Shown: positions 53,960 through 62,768 of the stretch, piece by piece
Numbering within the stretch: position 1 is the stretch's first letter
Layout: the number at the start of each line of letters is the position of its first letter
Assembly: GCA_964572475.1 (NCBI GenBank)
Contig: CAZNEZ010000007.1
Coordinates: forward strand, 1 to 64,000
DNA: 64,000 nucleotides
Source: CAZNEZ01 sp964572475
GTDB taxonomy: Bacteria > Bacillota > Clostridia > Lachnospirales > Lachnospiraceae
Reading direction: 5' to 3'
Position numbers and translations under genes: made by a program
The notes under the pieces: generated by a model
Database searches by the model: none
Seen by the model: the letters and a program-made list of their open reading frames with translations, nothing else
Told to the model about the DNA's origin: nothing

Positions 53960-54790
53960 TTATACAGCTACTGGAATGTTCTTAATCTGTGGACCAGTCT
54001 CATAATTATCTAATCTAAAGTCATCTGTAGTAAACTTATAGAAGTCAGTAATCTCAGGATTTATCCAGAAATCAGGTGCTTTGAAAGTTGGTCTGCTAAT
54101 TAACTCTTTGATAAGAGGGATGTGTCTATCATAAATGTGAGCATCAGCTATAACATGAACAAGTTCTCCAGCTTTAAGGCCTGAAACCTGAGCAAACATA
54201 TGTAAAAGGACTGCATATTGCATTACATTCCAATTGTTGGCTGCAAGAATATCCTGTGAACGCTGGTTTAGAATTGCATTAAGCTTGTCTCCAATTACAT
54301 TAAAAGTCATGCTATAAGCACAAGGATATAAATTCATCTCATGAAGGTCCTGATGAACATAGATATTAGTCATAATTCGTCTGCTATAAGGGTTATTCTT
54401 AAGGTCAAAGAGGACACGGTCAACCTGATCCATATTACCCTCTCTATATTGATGCTTAACACCTAATTGATATCCGTATGCTTTACCAATTGATCCATTA
54501 GAATCAGCCCAACTATCCCATATATGACTCTTCAAATCATTGATATTGTTAGATTTCTTCTGCCATATCCATAGAATCTCATCTATGCAGCTCTTAAATG
54601 CTGTGCGGCGAAGAGTAATGGCTGGAAATTCTTTGGATAAATCATAACGGCTAATTACACCAAATCTTTTGATAGTATAAGCATAAGAGCCATCCTCCCA
54701 CTTTGGACGGACTTTCTCTCCCTCTGTGCTTACGCCATTTGCTAAAATGTCATTGCACATATTAATAAATAGATTGTCTGCAAGACTCAT
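53960..54790 (-). CDS. thyA: Thymidylate synthase (ThyA type)
   Basis: The 276-residue enzyme methylates dUMP to dTMP with methylene-tetrahydrofolate. The nucleophile is C157 in YPCAYSMTFNV, followed by LNQRSQDILAANNWNVMQYAVLLHM. The C-terminal IPVAV is the conserved tail. Compared with the standard PPCH motif the next residue is Ala-Tyr, seen in a clostridial-type variant. It is 13 bp after nrdD and 45 bp before folA, so deoxynucleotide synthesis genes form one operon. Confidence 0.93.
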   Translation of the reverse strand: MSLADNLFINMCNDILANGVSTEGEKVRPKWEDGSYAYTIKRFGVISRYDLSKEFPAITLRRTAFKSCIDEILWIWQKKSNNINDLKSHIWDSWADSNGSIGKAYGYQLGVKHQYREGNMDQVDRVLFDLKNNPYSRRIMTNIYVHQDLHEMNLYPCAYSMTFNVIGDKLNAILNQRSQDILAANNWNVMQYAVLLHMFAQVSGLKAGELVHVIADAHIYDRHIPLIKELISRPTFKAPDFWINPEITDFYKFTTDDFRLDNYETGPQIKNIPVAV

Positions 54791-54803
54791 CGTTGTAATC
54801 TCC

Positions 54804-57212
54804 TTATACTAGTATTTGTTCTACATATTTCTTAATATTAGATGCATTAGCATATTTTTCAACTTTATTATCATCTAATACAATAAGAGTAGGTGCCTGC
54901 ATTATACCATATTTACTGACAAGGTCAAGGTTTTCTTCTGCATCAACCACCGTATAATCAATATCTTTTAAAAATTCTTTTGCAATCTTACAGTTAGGAC
55001 AAGTCTTAGTTGTGAACAAAAGAGTAGTAGATGTTATTGCATCTGTAGAACTATTATCTAAGCATATATCACTATCTGTAGAAGGAGAAATAGTTGCAGC
55101 AGCTTCACATTTATTATGCTTCTTATTAATATCAAGACTATTACTATCTATAACATAAACCTGTCTGTTTTTATATTCTTGAGTTTTTCCCTCATTCCAA
55201 TTCTGAACAGGTCTATAATAACCAGTTATACGGCTATATACCTCTGCTTTTTCACCACATTCTGGACAAGTAAAATGTTCACCAGCAATATAACCATGAG
55301 TTTTACAGATAGAATAAGTTGGTGAAATAGTATAATAAGGGAGCTTGTAGTTAGTTGCAATAGCTCTAACAAGCTTTGCTGCACCTTGCCAGTCGGGAAG
55401 CTTTTCACCTAAGAAAGCGTGGAATACAGTTCCAGAAGTGTATAAAGTCTGTAATTGATCTTGAATATCAAGAGCTTCAAACATATCAGAAGTGTAACCA
55501 ACTGGTAAATGTGAGCTGTTAGTATAGTAAGGGGTTCCATCATCATCACCTGCAGTTTTGATATCTGACCACTTTTCTTTATCATGTTTAGCAAGTCTAT
55601 AGCTTGTAGATTCAGCAGGTGTGGCTTCAAGATTGTAAAGGTCACCAAAACGCTCCTGATAATCTGCAAGTCTTTCGCGCATATGATTAAGTACATCTAT
55701 AGAGAAAGACTGAGTCTTTTTATCTGTCATATCTTTACCAATCCAATTAGCATTTAGACCGACTTCATTCATACCTATTAATCCAATTGTTGAAAAATGA
55801 TTGTCAAATGAGCCAAGATAGTGTGAAGTGTATGGATACAAACCTTCTTTAAGGAGCTTGCTGATTACGCCTCTCTTAATCTTAAGTGACCTGGCAGCGA
55901 TATCCATAACCTTATCTAGTCTTGAATAGAAATCAGCCTCATTTTCAGCCTGATAAGCAATACGAGGCATATTAATAGTAACAACACCGACAGAACCTGT
56001 ACTTTCACCAGAACCAAAGAAACCTCCAGTTTTTTTACGAAGCTCACGAAGGTCTAGTCTTAATCGGCAGCACATACTTCTAACATCACTAGGTTTCATA
56101 TCACTATTAATATAATTAGAAAAGTAAGGAGTACCATATTTGGCTGTCATCTCAAACAAAAGTCTGTTATTCTCTGTATCTGACCAATCAAAATCAGATG
56201 TAATAGAATATGTAGGAATAGGATATTGGAATCCACGTCCATTGGCATCGCCCTCAAGCATTGTCTCAATAAATGCTTTATTAATCATATCCATCTCGTT
56301 TTTACAGTCTTTGTATTTTATGTCAACTTCAGTTCCGCCAATAATCGCGTTTAGCTCTGCCAGGTCATCAGGAACAGTCCAATCAAGTGTGATATTGGAA
56401 AAAGGTGCCTGAGTACCCCATCTGCTAGGAGTATTAACACCATAAATAAAGGATTGAACACATTGTTTTACTTCTCGGTAAGAAAGATTGTCAACTTTGA
56501 CAAATGGTGCTAAATATGTATCAAATGATGAAAATGCCTGTGCACCAGCCCATTCATTTTGCATGATTCCTAAAAAATTAACCATCTGGTTGCAAAGTGT
56601 TGATAAATGTCTGGCAGGTGAAGAAGTTATTTTGCCAGGAATTCCACCAAGTCCTTCTTGAATAAGCTGTTTTAGTGACCAGCCAGCACAATATCCAGTA
56701 AGCATTGATAAATCATGAATGTGAATATCAGCGTTACGATGAGCATTCGCAATCTCATCATCATATATTTCAGAAAGCCAGTAATTAGCAGTAACTGCAC
56801 CAGAATTACTAAGGATAAGACCACCAACAGAATAAGTTACAGTTGAGTTCTCCTTAACACGCCAATCTTCAAGCTTAACATAGCTATTAACAATATCTTT
56901 ATAGTCAAGGATTGTTGACTTCATATTACGAACCTTTTCACGTTGCTTACGGTATAGAATATATGCCTTAGCAACCTCAGTATAGCCGGCTTGTTCCAAA
57001 ACAGTTTCAACACTGTCCTGAACATCTTCAACACTTATATATCCATCGTGAATCTTGCTTTGAAAATGTGCTGTTACACGTAGCACAAGTAAATCAAGAA
57101 TCTCATCACTATACTGCTGACTAGTTGCATTAAATGCTTTTTCTATTGCCCCCTTAATTTTAATAAGGTTAAAATCAGCCTTCTCACCATCTCTTTTGAT
57201 AACTGTAAACAT
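54804..57212 (-). CDS. nrdD: Anaerobic ribonucleoside-triphosphate reductase with fused glutaredoxin-like domain
   Basis: The 802-residue enzyme has an N-terminal ATP-cone (about 1-95) for allosteric control and a class III catalytic barrel. The Zn site is built from CKTHG and CPECG, and the glycyl-radical loop is RITGYY with G664. Residues about 725-802 are an added thioredoxin/glutaredoxin-fold domain with a CPNC redox site (C738, C741). The fused redoxin suggests a thiol-dependent rather than formate-dependent reductant. The start is ATG 57212 with AAAGGAGA; the ATG at 57230 overlaps that site. The activase nrdG is not next to it. Confidence 0.93.
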   Translation of the reverse strand: MFTVIKRDGEKADFNLIKIKGAIEKAFNATSQQYSDEILDLLVLRVTAHFQSKIHDGYISVEDVQDSVETVLEQAGYTEVAKAYILYRKQREKVRNMKSTILDYKDIVNSYVKLEDWRVKENSTVTYSVGGLILSNSGAVTANYWLSEIYDDEIANAHRNADIHIHDLSMLTGYCAGWSLKQLIQEGLGGIPGKITSSPARHLSTLCNQMVNFLGIMQNEWAGAQAFSSFDTYLAPFVKVDNLSYREVKQCVQSFIYGVNTPSRWGTQAPFSNITLDWTVPDDLAELNAIIGGTEVDIKYKDCKNEMDMINKAFIETMLEGDANGRGFQYPIPTYSITSDFDWSDTENNRLLFEMTAKYGTPYFSNYINSDMKPSDVRSMCCRLRLDLRELRKKTGGFFGSGESTGSVGVVTINMPRIAYQAENEADFYSRLDKVMDIAARSLKIKRGVISKLLKEGLYPYTSHYLGSFDNHFSTIGLIGMNEVGLNANWIGKDMTDKKTQSFSIDVLNHMRERLADYQERFGDLYNLEATPAESTSYRLAKHDKEKWSDIKTAGDDDGTPYYTNSSHLPVGYTSDMFEALDIQDQLQTLYTSGTVFHAFLGEKLPDWQGAAKLVRAIATNYKLPYYTISPTYSICKTHGYIAGEHFTCPECGEKAEVYSRITGYYRPVQNWNEGKTQEYKNRQVYVIDSNSLDINKKHNKCEAAATISPSTDSDICLDNSSTDAITSTTLLFTTKTCPNCKIAKEFLKDIDYTVVDAEENLDLVSKYGIMQAPTLIVLDDNKVEKYANASNIKKYVEQILV

Positions 57213-57292
57213 AAAAAAATCTCCTTTCAAATTTTAAAATAAAAACCCATACAAGCCAAAAGCCTTTACTACAGATTGTATCAGATATGGAG

Positions 57293-57298
57293 ATTATA
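57293..57298 (-). promoter_or_regulatory. -10 element of the nrdD promoter
   Basis: TATAAT on the minus strand about 80 bp before the nrdD start. The matching -35 position (57316-57321) falls inside the nearer NrdR box and is weak, as expected for a repressed promoter. Confidence 0.5.
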
Positions 57299-57309
57299 GT
57301 CAATAAAAA

Positions 57310-57357
57310 ACACAATATATTGTGGGTAAACGGGGAAAGCCACACTATATCGTGTTT
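57310..57357 (-). promoter_or_regulatory. Two NrdR boxes upstream of nrdD
   Basis: ACACAATATATTGTGG (57310-57325) and ACACTATATCGTGTTT (57342-57357) match the NrdR box consensus (acaCwAtATaTwGtgT). They start 32 bp apart, three helical turns, which is the usual spacing. One overlaps the -35. NrdR represses ribonucleotide reductase genes when dATP is high. Confidence 0.85.
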
Positions 57358-57405
57358 TAAACGAATTATATGCATTTGTACGTGATTACATATTGTAAAG
57401 TTATT

Positions 57406-58665
57406 TTACTGATTAGCAGAAGCACATTTATCGTAAATTTCAATTGGGATATATGCTTCTACATAGATTCCGTCTTCTTGATATTCTTCTTTTAGAAGTT
57501 GACCATATTTGCGAATAAGTTGAATCTTTCCAGCTTCATTGAATAAATAAGTTGTTTTAATATAGATTTTTTTATCCTGAAGAATCTTTTCTATAGTATT
57601 AACTAATTCATCAAGTCCTTTTTTTGTTTTAATAGATGCAGGAATTGTATAATCAGCCTTAAAATCTCTAAGTATAGGAACCTCTTCAAGTTTATCCTGC
57701 TTATTAAATAGGGTAATTATAGTTTTGTCTTCTACTTTTAGATTCTCCAGAGTTTCATAAACTATAGACATCTGAGAATCCATCTGAGGGTTAGAGGAAT
57801 CAACCACATGAATAATAATATCAGCATATTTAGATTCTTCAAGTGTACTTCTAAATGCGTCAATCAAATGGTGAGGAAGCTTTCTAATAAATCCAACAGT
57901 ATCAGTTAATAAGACTTCCTGACCGCTAGGAAGTTTATAATTCCTGGTGGTAGGGTCAAGAGTTGCAAATAACTTGTCTTCTTCAAGTACACCTGCATCT
58001 GTTAAAGTATTAAGAAGAGTTGATTTGCCAGCATTGGTATATCCGACGATGGCTATAACTGGAATCATATTCTTTTGACGCTGGCTTCTGGCAAGCTCTC
58101 TGTGAGATTCAATATCTTTTACTTCCTGACGAAGCTGGGACATTCTATCGCTGATAAGACGCCTGTCCATTTCTAACTTTTTCTCACCTGGACCTTTAGT
58201 ACCTATTCCACCACCTAATCTTGAAAGTGAACTCCTTAGTCCGACAAGTCTGGCACTACGATATTTTAATTGTGCAAGTTCTACCTGAATCTTACCTTCT
58301 CTTGTTTTTGCTCTGGATGCAAATATCTCAAGAATAATAAGGGTTCTATCCATTACTTTTGTATTAAGCAAATCTTCAAGATTCTTAAGCTGGGCTGGAG
58401 AGAGTTCATCATCGCAAACAACACCCGTAGCACCAAGTTCCTCAACCATAATACGCAGTTCATCAATCTTACCTTTTCCAATGTATGTCCCAGGACTTAA
58501 GGTATCACGATTCTGAATAAGAGTACCAAGAGTGATGGCACCTGCAGTTTTTACAAGATCACTTAGCTCCTCAAGAGATTCTTTTGTTGATTCTTCACTA
58601 TCTGTAGATGCAGCAAAGAGGATAACTCTTTCTGCATCTTCTTTTACTTCATATATTTTTTCCAT
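57406..58665 (-). CDS. hflX: Ribosome-associated GTPase HflX
   Basis: The 419-residue protein has an N-terminal HflX domain (LSPAQLKNLEDLLNTKVMDRT, TREGKIQVELAQL, GGGIGTKGPGE) and a Ras-like GTPase domain with G1 GYTNAGKST, G3 DTVGFIRKLPH and G4 NKQD. HflX splits stalled ribosomes and is common in stress recovery. A C-terminal domain of about 60 residues follows. It is in the same orientation as nrdD but upstream of the NrdR boxes, so it is probably a separate transcript. Confidence 0.93.
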   Translation of the reverse strand: MEKIYEVKEDAERVILFAASTDSEESTKESLEELSDLVKTAGAITLGTLIQNRDTLSPGTYIGKGKIDELRIMVEELGATGVVCDDELSPAQLKNLEDLLNTKVMDRTLIILEIFASRAKTREGKIQVELAQLKYRSARLVGLRSSLSRLGGGIGTKGPGEKKLEMDRRLISDRMSQLRQEVKDIESHRELARSQRQKNMIPVIAIVGYTNAGKSTLLNTLTDAGVLEEDKLFATLDPTTRNYKLPSGQEVLLTDTVGFIRKLPHHLIDAFRSTLEESKYADIIIHVVDSSNPQMDSQMSIVYETLENLKVEDKTIITLFNKQDKLEEVPILRDFKADYTIPASIKTKKGLDELVNTIEKILQDKKIYIKTTYLFNEAGKIQLIRKYGQLLKEEYQEDGIYVEAYIPIEIYDKCASANQ

Positions 58666-58781
58666 TCAAATACTCCAATCTGTAATTAATAATAGCATTA
58701 TAACAGAATGATATTTATAAAAGCAACATTTTTAAGAGTTTATCATAATATAATATGAAAAAGAGAACTATGAGGTTATGA

Positions 58782-60020
58782 GTGAGTAATAATATTGATA
58801 TTGGTAAACTTCAGATTAATGTTACTAACATAAAAAACATACCTGTTAAAAATGCTTCGATTAGTATTTCATATTCAGGTGAACCTGAAAAAACGCTTAT
58901 GAAAATAGAGACGGATTCACAAGGTCAAATAGAGAATGTGGAGCTTGCAGCACCTCCTGTTGAGCTTAGTCTTGATGCTAATAACATTGAGCAGCCATAT
59001 TCAGAGTATACGGCAAATGTTATTGCAGAGGGATATGAACCATTGGATATTTCAGGTATTGAAATACTATCTACCCAGAATGCTATTCAGAATGTCAGGC
59101 TGGTTCCTGAAATTTCAACACAAACAGGAAATAATATAGTTATTCCAGCGCATACTTTGTATGGCGAATATCCACCAAAAATCGCAGAAGCAGAGATAAA
59201 ACCGGTAAATGAGACAGGAGAGATTGTACTCAGTCGTGTTGTAATACCTGAATATGTAGTGGTTCATGATGGCGCACCAACTGATTCAACGGCTAAAAAC
59301 TACTATGTTAAATATGCGGATTACGTTAAAAATGTAGCTTCAAGTGAAATATATTCTACATGGCCAGAAAACACACTAAGAGCCAATATTCTGGCGATTA
59401 TGTTATTTACTTTGAACAGAGTATACACTGAGTGGTACCGGAATAAGGGATACGATTTTACAATCACTTCATCTACAGCATTTGACCATAAATGGATGAG
59501 TGGAAGAAATATCTTTGAAAGTATTTCATTAGTTGTTGATGACATATTTGATAGATATCTATCAAGACCAAACGTAAAACAACCAATTCTCACACAGTAC
59601 TGTGATGGAAAAAGAGTAACATGTAGTAATTGGATGAGCCAGTGGGGTTCTAAGGATTTAGGCGAAAAGGGATACTCTGATATTGACATAATACAGTACT
59701 ATTATGGCGATAACATGTACATCAATTCAGCTGAGCAGATATCTGGTATCCCATCTTCATGGCCAGGATATAACTTAGAAATCGGGTCAAGTGGAGAAAA
59801 GGTTAAACAGCTTCAGGAACAGCTTAATAGAATATCTGATGATTATAGTGCAATTAATAAGATTCAGGCGGACGGAATATATGGAGAAAAGACAGCAGAA
59901 GCGGTAAAACAGTTCCAAAAGGTATTTGGACTTCCACAGACTGGTATAACAGATTTTAGAACATGGTATAAGATATCTCAAATCTATGTAGGGGTTAGCC
60001 GAATTGCAGAATTAAATTAA
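58782..60020 (+). CDS. SpoIID-like peptidoglycan-binding protein
   Basis: The 412-residue protein has an N-terminal beta-sandwich of the carboxypeptidase-regulatory type (about 1-115). The middle (about 160-325) resembles the SpoIID/LytB domain, including the C-terminal signature SNWMSQWGSKDLGEKGYSDIDIIQYYYG. The C-terminus carries a PG-binding repeat (about 335-405: LEIGSSGEKVKQLQEQL, ADGIYGEKTAEAVKQFQ). The Glu of the usual SpoIID segment WPxEALKAQ is not in place (WPENTLRAN), so lytic activity is doubtful. There is no signal peptide. The start is a GTG at 58782 with GAGG; an overlapping ATG is out of frame. Possibly a spore or wall protein. Confidence 0.75.
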   Translation: MSNNIDIGKLQINVTNIKNIPVKNASISISYSGEPEKTLMKIETDSQGQIENVELAAPPVELSLDANNIEQPYSEYTANVIAEGYEPLDISGIEILSTQNAIQNVRLVPEISTQTGNNIVIPAHTLYGEYPPKIAEAEIKPVNETGEIVLSRVVIPEYVVVHDGAPTDSTAKNYYVKYADYVKNVASSEIYSTWPENTLRANILAIMLFTLNRVYTEWYRNKGYDFTITSSTAFDHKWMSGRNIFESISLVVDDIFDRYLSRPNVKQPILTQYCDGKRVTCSNWMSQWGSKDLGEKGYSDIDIIQYYYGDNMYINSAEQISGIPSSWPGYNLEIGSSGEKVKQLQEQLNRISDDYSAINKIQADGIYGEKTAEAVKQFQKVFGLPQTGITDFRTWYKISQIYVGVSRIAELN

Positions 60021-60105
60021 AAGTATGTTATAGGATAAATGTATATAGAATTTTAATTATATGTGAAGTACTGTACGGAGAATATAAGTAGAAAGAATTG
60101 GATAC

Positions 60106-60134
60106 TTGAATAATTGACTGCTTATTGTTATACT
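60106..60134 (+). promoter_or_regulatory. Promoter of the SleB-like hydrolase gene
   Basis: TTGAAT (60106-60111), a 17-bp spacer and TATACT (60129-60134). It is followed by a dyad GTGATAGAA-TTATCATTTCAC and then the start at 60198. Confidence 0.5.
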
Positions 60135-60197
60135 ATAGGAAGTTAAAAATGTGATAGAATTTATTTTATCATTTCACTAAGGAACAAAGGTGTAGGC

Positions 60198-61397
60198 ATG
60201 AGAAAAGAACACTATATAATAGGAATATCTACGATTTGTATGGCAACATTTGTTATGCTGTCTATGAGTACAAAGGGAGATAGTATTAGCAATCTTGAAA
60301 GCCAAGCAAGTCAGAACCAGTCTGAATATGAAAGTGTACAAGAGAGTATTTCTGGTATGAATCAGGAAAAAGACAATCTCAAATCTTATATTGAGAATCT
60401 TAATTCTAAAATTTTAGACATTAATAATCAGTTGGAGTCAATTAATACCTGTATATCTGAAAAGGACAGTGAGATTGCGTCTAATGAAGCCAAGGCAGCT
60501 GATATGGATAAAAAAGTTCAAGAGCAATATGATTCTTTAAAGGCTAGAATCAAATTCATGTATGAACTTGGAGATGTTAGCTTCATTGATATGCTGACCT
60601 CTTCTGATAATATTTCTGAAATAATGAATAGAACAGAATACTATAAAGAACTGATGAAATATGACAGAAATATGATGCAAAAATATAAGGATACAAAAGC
60701 ATCTGCATCTGAAGCAAAGGCTAAACTTGAAGTTGAGAAGAATGAGTTAATAGCCCTTAAGGATAGTCTGACAGTTAAATATAAGGAACTAGATAGTCTT
60801 TTAGCTAATGCTGCATCGGATATTAATTCATTTAATGAAGGAATTGAACAAGCAGAAGCATTGGCGTTAGAATATGAAAGTAGGGCAGAAGCAGCAAGTG
60901 ATTCTGCTGAAAATCTAAGATTAGAAGCAGCAATAAGGGCTTCAGAAGAGGCCTCAAGAGCTGAAGAAGAATCAAAGAATAAAGATAATGGAATAAAAAC
61001 TGAAGAGACAACTTATACTGCCGGAGAATATTATACGGTTAGTATTGATTATGAGATTCAAGATGATGACCTTAAAAAGTTAGCTACTATAATATATTGT
61101 GAAGCTGGTAACCAGACATACGAAGGAAAACTTGCGGTTGGTTCAGTTGTTATGAATAGGGTGGCAAATCCTATATTTCCCAATAACGTAACAGCAGTTT
61201 TGTCACAACCTTATCAGTTTAGTCCTTTTGGAAGTGGAAGATTTGCATTATATTATGCACAGGGTGTACCAGATTCATGCTGGGATGCCGCAAGAGAAGT
61301 GTTGTATGACGGATTAAGAGTTGGGAACTGGCATTTCTTTAGAGTTAATGATGGAAGTAGGCAGGGAGTTGTTATTGGAGCTCATGTATTTTATTAG
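60198..61397 (+). CDS. SleB-type cell wall hydrolase with coiled-coil domain
   Basis: The 399-residue protein has a signal anchor at about 5-25 and a long coiled coil (about 30-260) like PcsB/CwlO wall hydrolases. A C-terminal hydrolase_2/SleB domain follows (about 290-399: LATIIYCEAGNQTYEGKLAVGSVVMNRV, YQFSPFGSG, GNWHFFRVN). The catalytic Glu is in YCEAGNQ. It cleaves muramyl bonds in peptidoglycan. The coiled-coil part likely holds it inactive or links it to an FtsEX-like partner, as in PcsB; no such partner is in the window. Confidence 0.88.
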   Translation: MRKEHYIIGISTICMATFVMLSMSTKGDSISNLESQASQNQSEYESVQESISGMNQEKDNLKSYIENLNSKILDINNQLESINTCISEKDSEIASNEAKAADMDKKVQEQYDSLKARIKFMYELGDVSFIDMLTSSDNISEIMNRTEYYKELMKYDRNMMQKYKDTKASASEAKAKLEVEKNELIALKDSLTVKYKELDSLLANAASDINSFNEGIEQAEALALEYESRAEAASDSAENLRLEAAIRASEEASRAEEESKNKDNGIKTEETTYTAGEYYTVSIDYEIQDDDLKKLATIIYCEAGNQTYEGKLAVGSVVMNRVANPIFPNNVTAVLSQPYQFSPFGSGRFALYYAQGVPDSCWDAAREVLYDGLRVGNWHFFRVNDGSRQGVVIGAHVFY

Positions 61398-61417
61398 CGG
61401 TATGCTATAGTACTTAG

Positions 61418-61441
61418 GGGATTGTATTTACAATCCCTTTT
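61418..61441 (+). terminator. Intrinsic terminator after the hydrolase gene
   Basis: The arms GGGATTGTA and TACAATCCC are followed by TTTT. Confidence 0.85.
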
Positions 61442-61543
61442 ACTATGTACTAAGAGTCGTAAAAAGTATAGAGTAATCATTTTTTAGAAAAATAAGGTGA
61501 CAATGGACATTATAACGTTATCTCATAATTTTATAAAAACTTG

Positions 61544-61572
61544 TTGAAATAATTATTGTTATGAGGTATAAT
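61544..61572 (+). promoter_or_regulatory. carAB promoter
   Basis: TTGAAA (61544-61549), a 17-bp spacer and TATAAT (61567-61572), giving a leader of about 105 bp before carA. Confidence 0.7.
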
Positions 61573-61592
61573 CTTTACAATTTGAGATTAAG

Positions 61593-61634
61593 GGTGCTTG
61601 GCCAATATTTATGTGACTGCCAGCACCTTTTTTT
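61593..61634 (+). terminator. Leader terminator (attenuator) of carAB
   Basis: The arms GGTGCTTGGC and GCCAGCACC with one bulge are followed by seven T's. Because it lies inside the leader between the promoter and carA, transcription of carAB is probably controlled by attenuation. I could not recognise a PyrR-binding loop, a purine aptamer or a T-box, so the signal is unknown. Confidence 0.75.
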
Positions 61635-61685
61635 GAGAGAAATGCAAACATTTACTAGGCCTTAAGGGCAGAACAGGAGAAACTT

Positions 61686-62768
61686 ATGAAAGCTTTTCTA
61701 ATTTTAGAAGATGGTCACGTTTTCCAAGGAACATCTATAGGTTCAACAAAGGAAATAATAAGTGAGATAGTCTTTAATACTTCAATGACTGGTTATCTTG
61801 AGGTGTTAACAGATCCTTCTTACGCAGGACAGGCAGTTGTTATGACATATCCTTTAATAGGTAACTATGGAATTTGTCATGCTGATATGGAGTCATTAAA
61901 GCCATGGCCTGATGGATATATTGTAAGAGAGTTATCAAGACTTCCAAGCAATTTCAGAAGTGAAGATACAATTCAACATTTCCTTGAGGAAAACGATATA
62001 CCAGGAATTAGCGGTATAGATACCCGAGCTCTTACTAAGATATTAAGAGAAAAAGGTACAATGAATGGAATAATTACCACTAATGCGGACTACAAACTGG
62101 ATGAGGTAATTAGTAAGCTTAAATTATATACACCAACTAAAGTAGTTGAAAAAGTTTCATGCAAAGAGAAATCAAGACTTGAAGGAGAAGGCTTTAAAGT
62201 AGCACTTCTTGATGTAGGAGCTAAGAATAATATTGCGAAGTCTCTTAATAAAAGAGGCTGTGATGTTACAACATATCCTGCATTAACAGCAGCAGAAGAG
62301 ATATTAGCATCTAATCCAGACGGTATTATGTTATCAAATGGACCTGGAGATCCAAAGGAATGCGTTTCTATTATAGCCGAGATTAAAAAACTTTATGATT
62401 CAAATGTACCTATTTTTGCAATTTGCCTTGGACATCAGCTTATGGCACTTGCTACAGGTGCAGATACTCACAAGATGAAATATGGTCATAGAGGAGCTAA
62501 CCATCCTGTAAAAGACCTTGCAAGTGGAAAAGTTTATATCTCATCACAGAATCATGGTTATGTTGTAGATGAGAATACAATAGATAAGAACATAGCAGAT
62601 GTTGCATTTATCAATGTAAATGATAAGACCGTAGAGGGATTACGTTATAAGAACAAGAATATATTTACAGTACAGTTCCATCCGGAAGCTTGTCCGGGTC
62701 CACAGGATTCAGGAGCTTTATTTGATGAATTCATAAACATGATGAAGGAGGTCAAAAAGAATGCCTAG
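61686..62768 (+). CDS. carA: Carbamoyl-phosphate synthase small subunit
   Basis: The 360-residue subunit hydrolyses glutamine and passes ammonia to CarB. The N-terminal domain has FNTSMTGYLEVLTDPSY. The C-terminal class I amidotransferase has C247 in FAICLGHQ, and the His-Glu pair in FHPEACPG. The start is ATG 61686 with AGGAGAAAC. The stop overlaps the carB start by 8 bases. Carbamoyl phosphate feeds arginine and pyrimidine synthesis; neither pathway's other genes are in the window. Confidence 0.95.
   Translation: MKAFLILEDGHVFQGTSIGSTKEIISEIVFNTSMTGYLEVLTDPSYAGQAVVMTYPLIGNYGICHADMESLKPWPDGYIVRELSRLPSNFRSEDTIQHFLEENDIPGISGIDTRALTKILREKGTMNGIITTNADYKLDEVISKLKLYTPTKVVEKVSCKEKSRLEGEGFKVALLDVGAKNNIAKSLNKRGCDVTTYPALTAAEEILASNPDGIMLSNGPGDPKECVSIIAEIKKLYDSNVPIFAICLGHQLMALATGADTHKMKYGHRGANHPVKDLASGKVYISSQNHGYVVDENTIDKNIADVAFINVNDKTVEGLRYKNKNIFTVQFHPEACPGPQDSGALFDEFINMMKEVKKNA

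Noticed and set aside
61593..61685. T-box, purine riboswitch or PyrR attenuator before carA.
   Set aside because: None of their core motifs could be recognised in the leader; only the terminator is supported.
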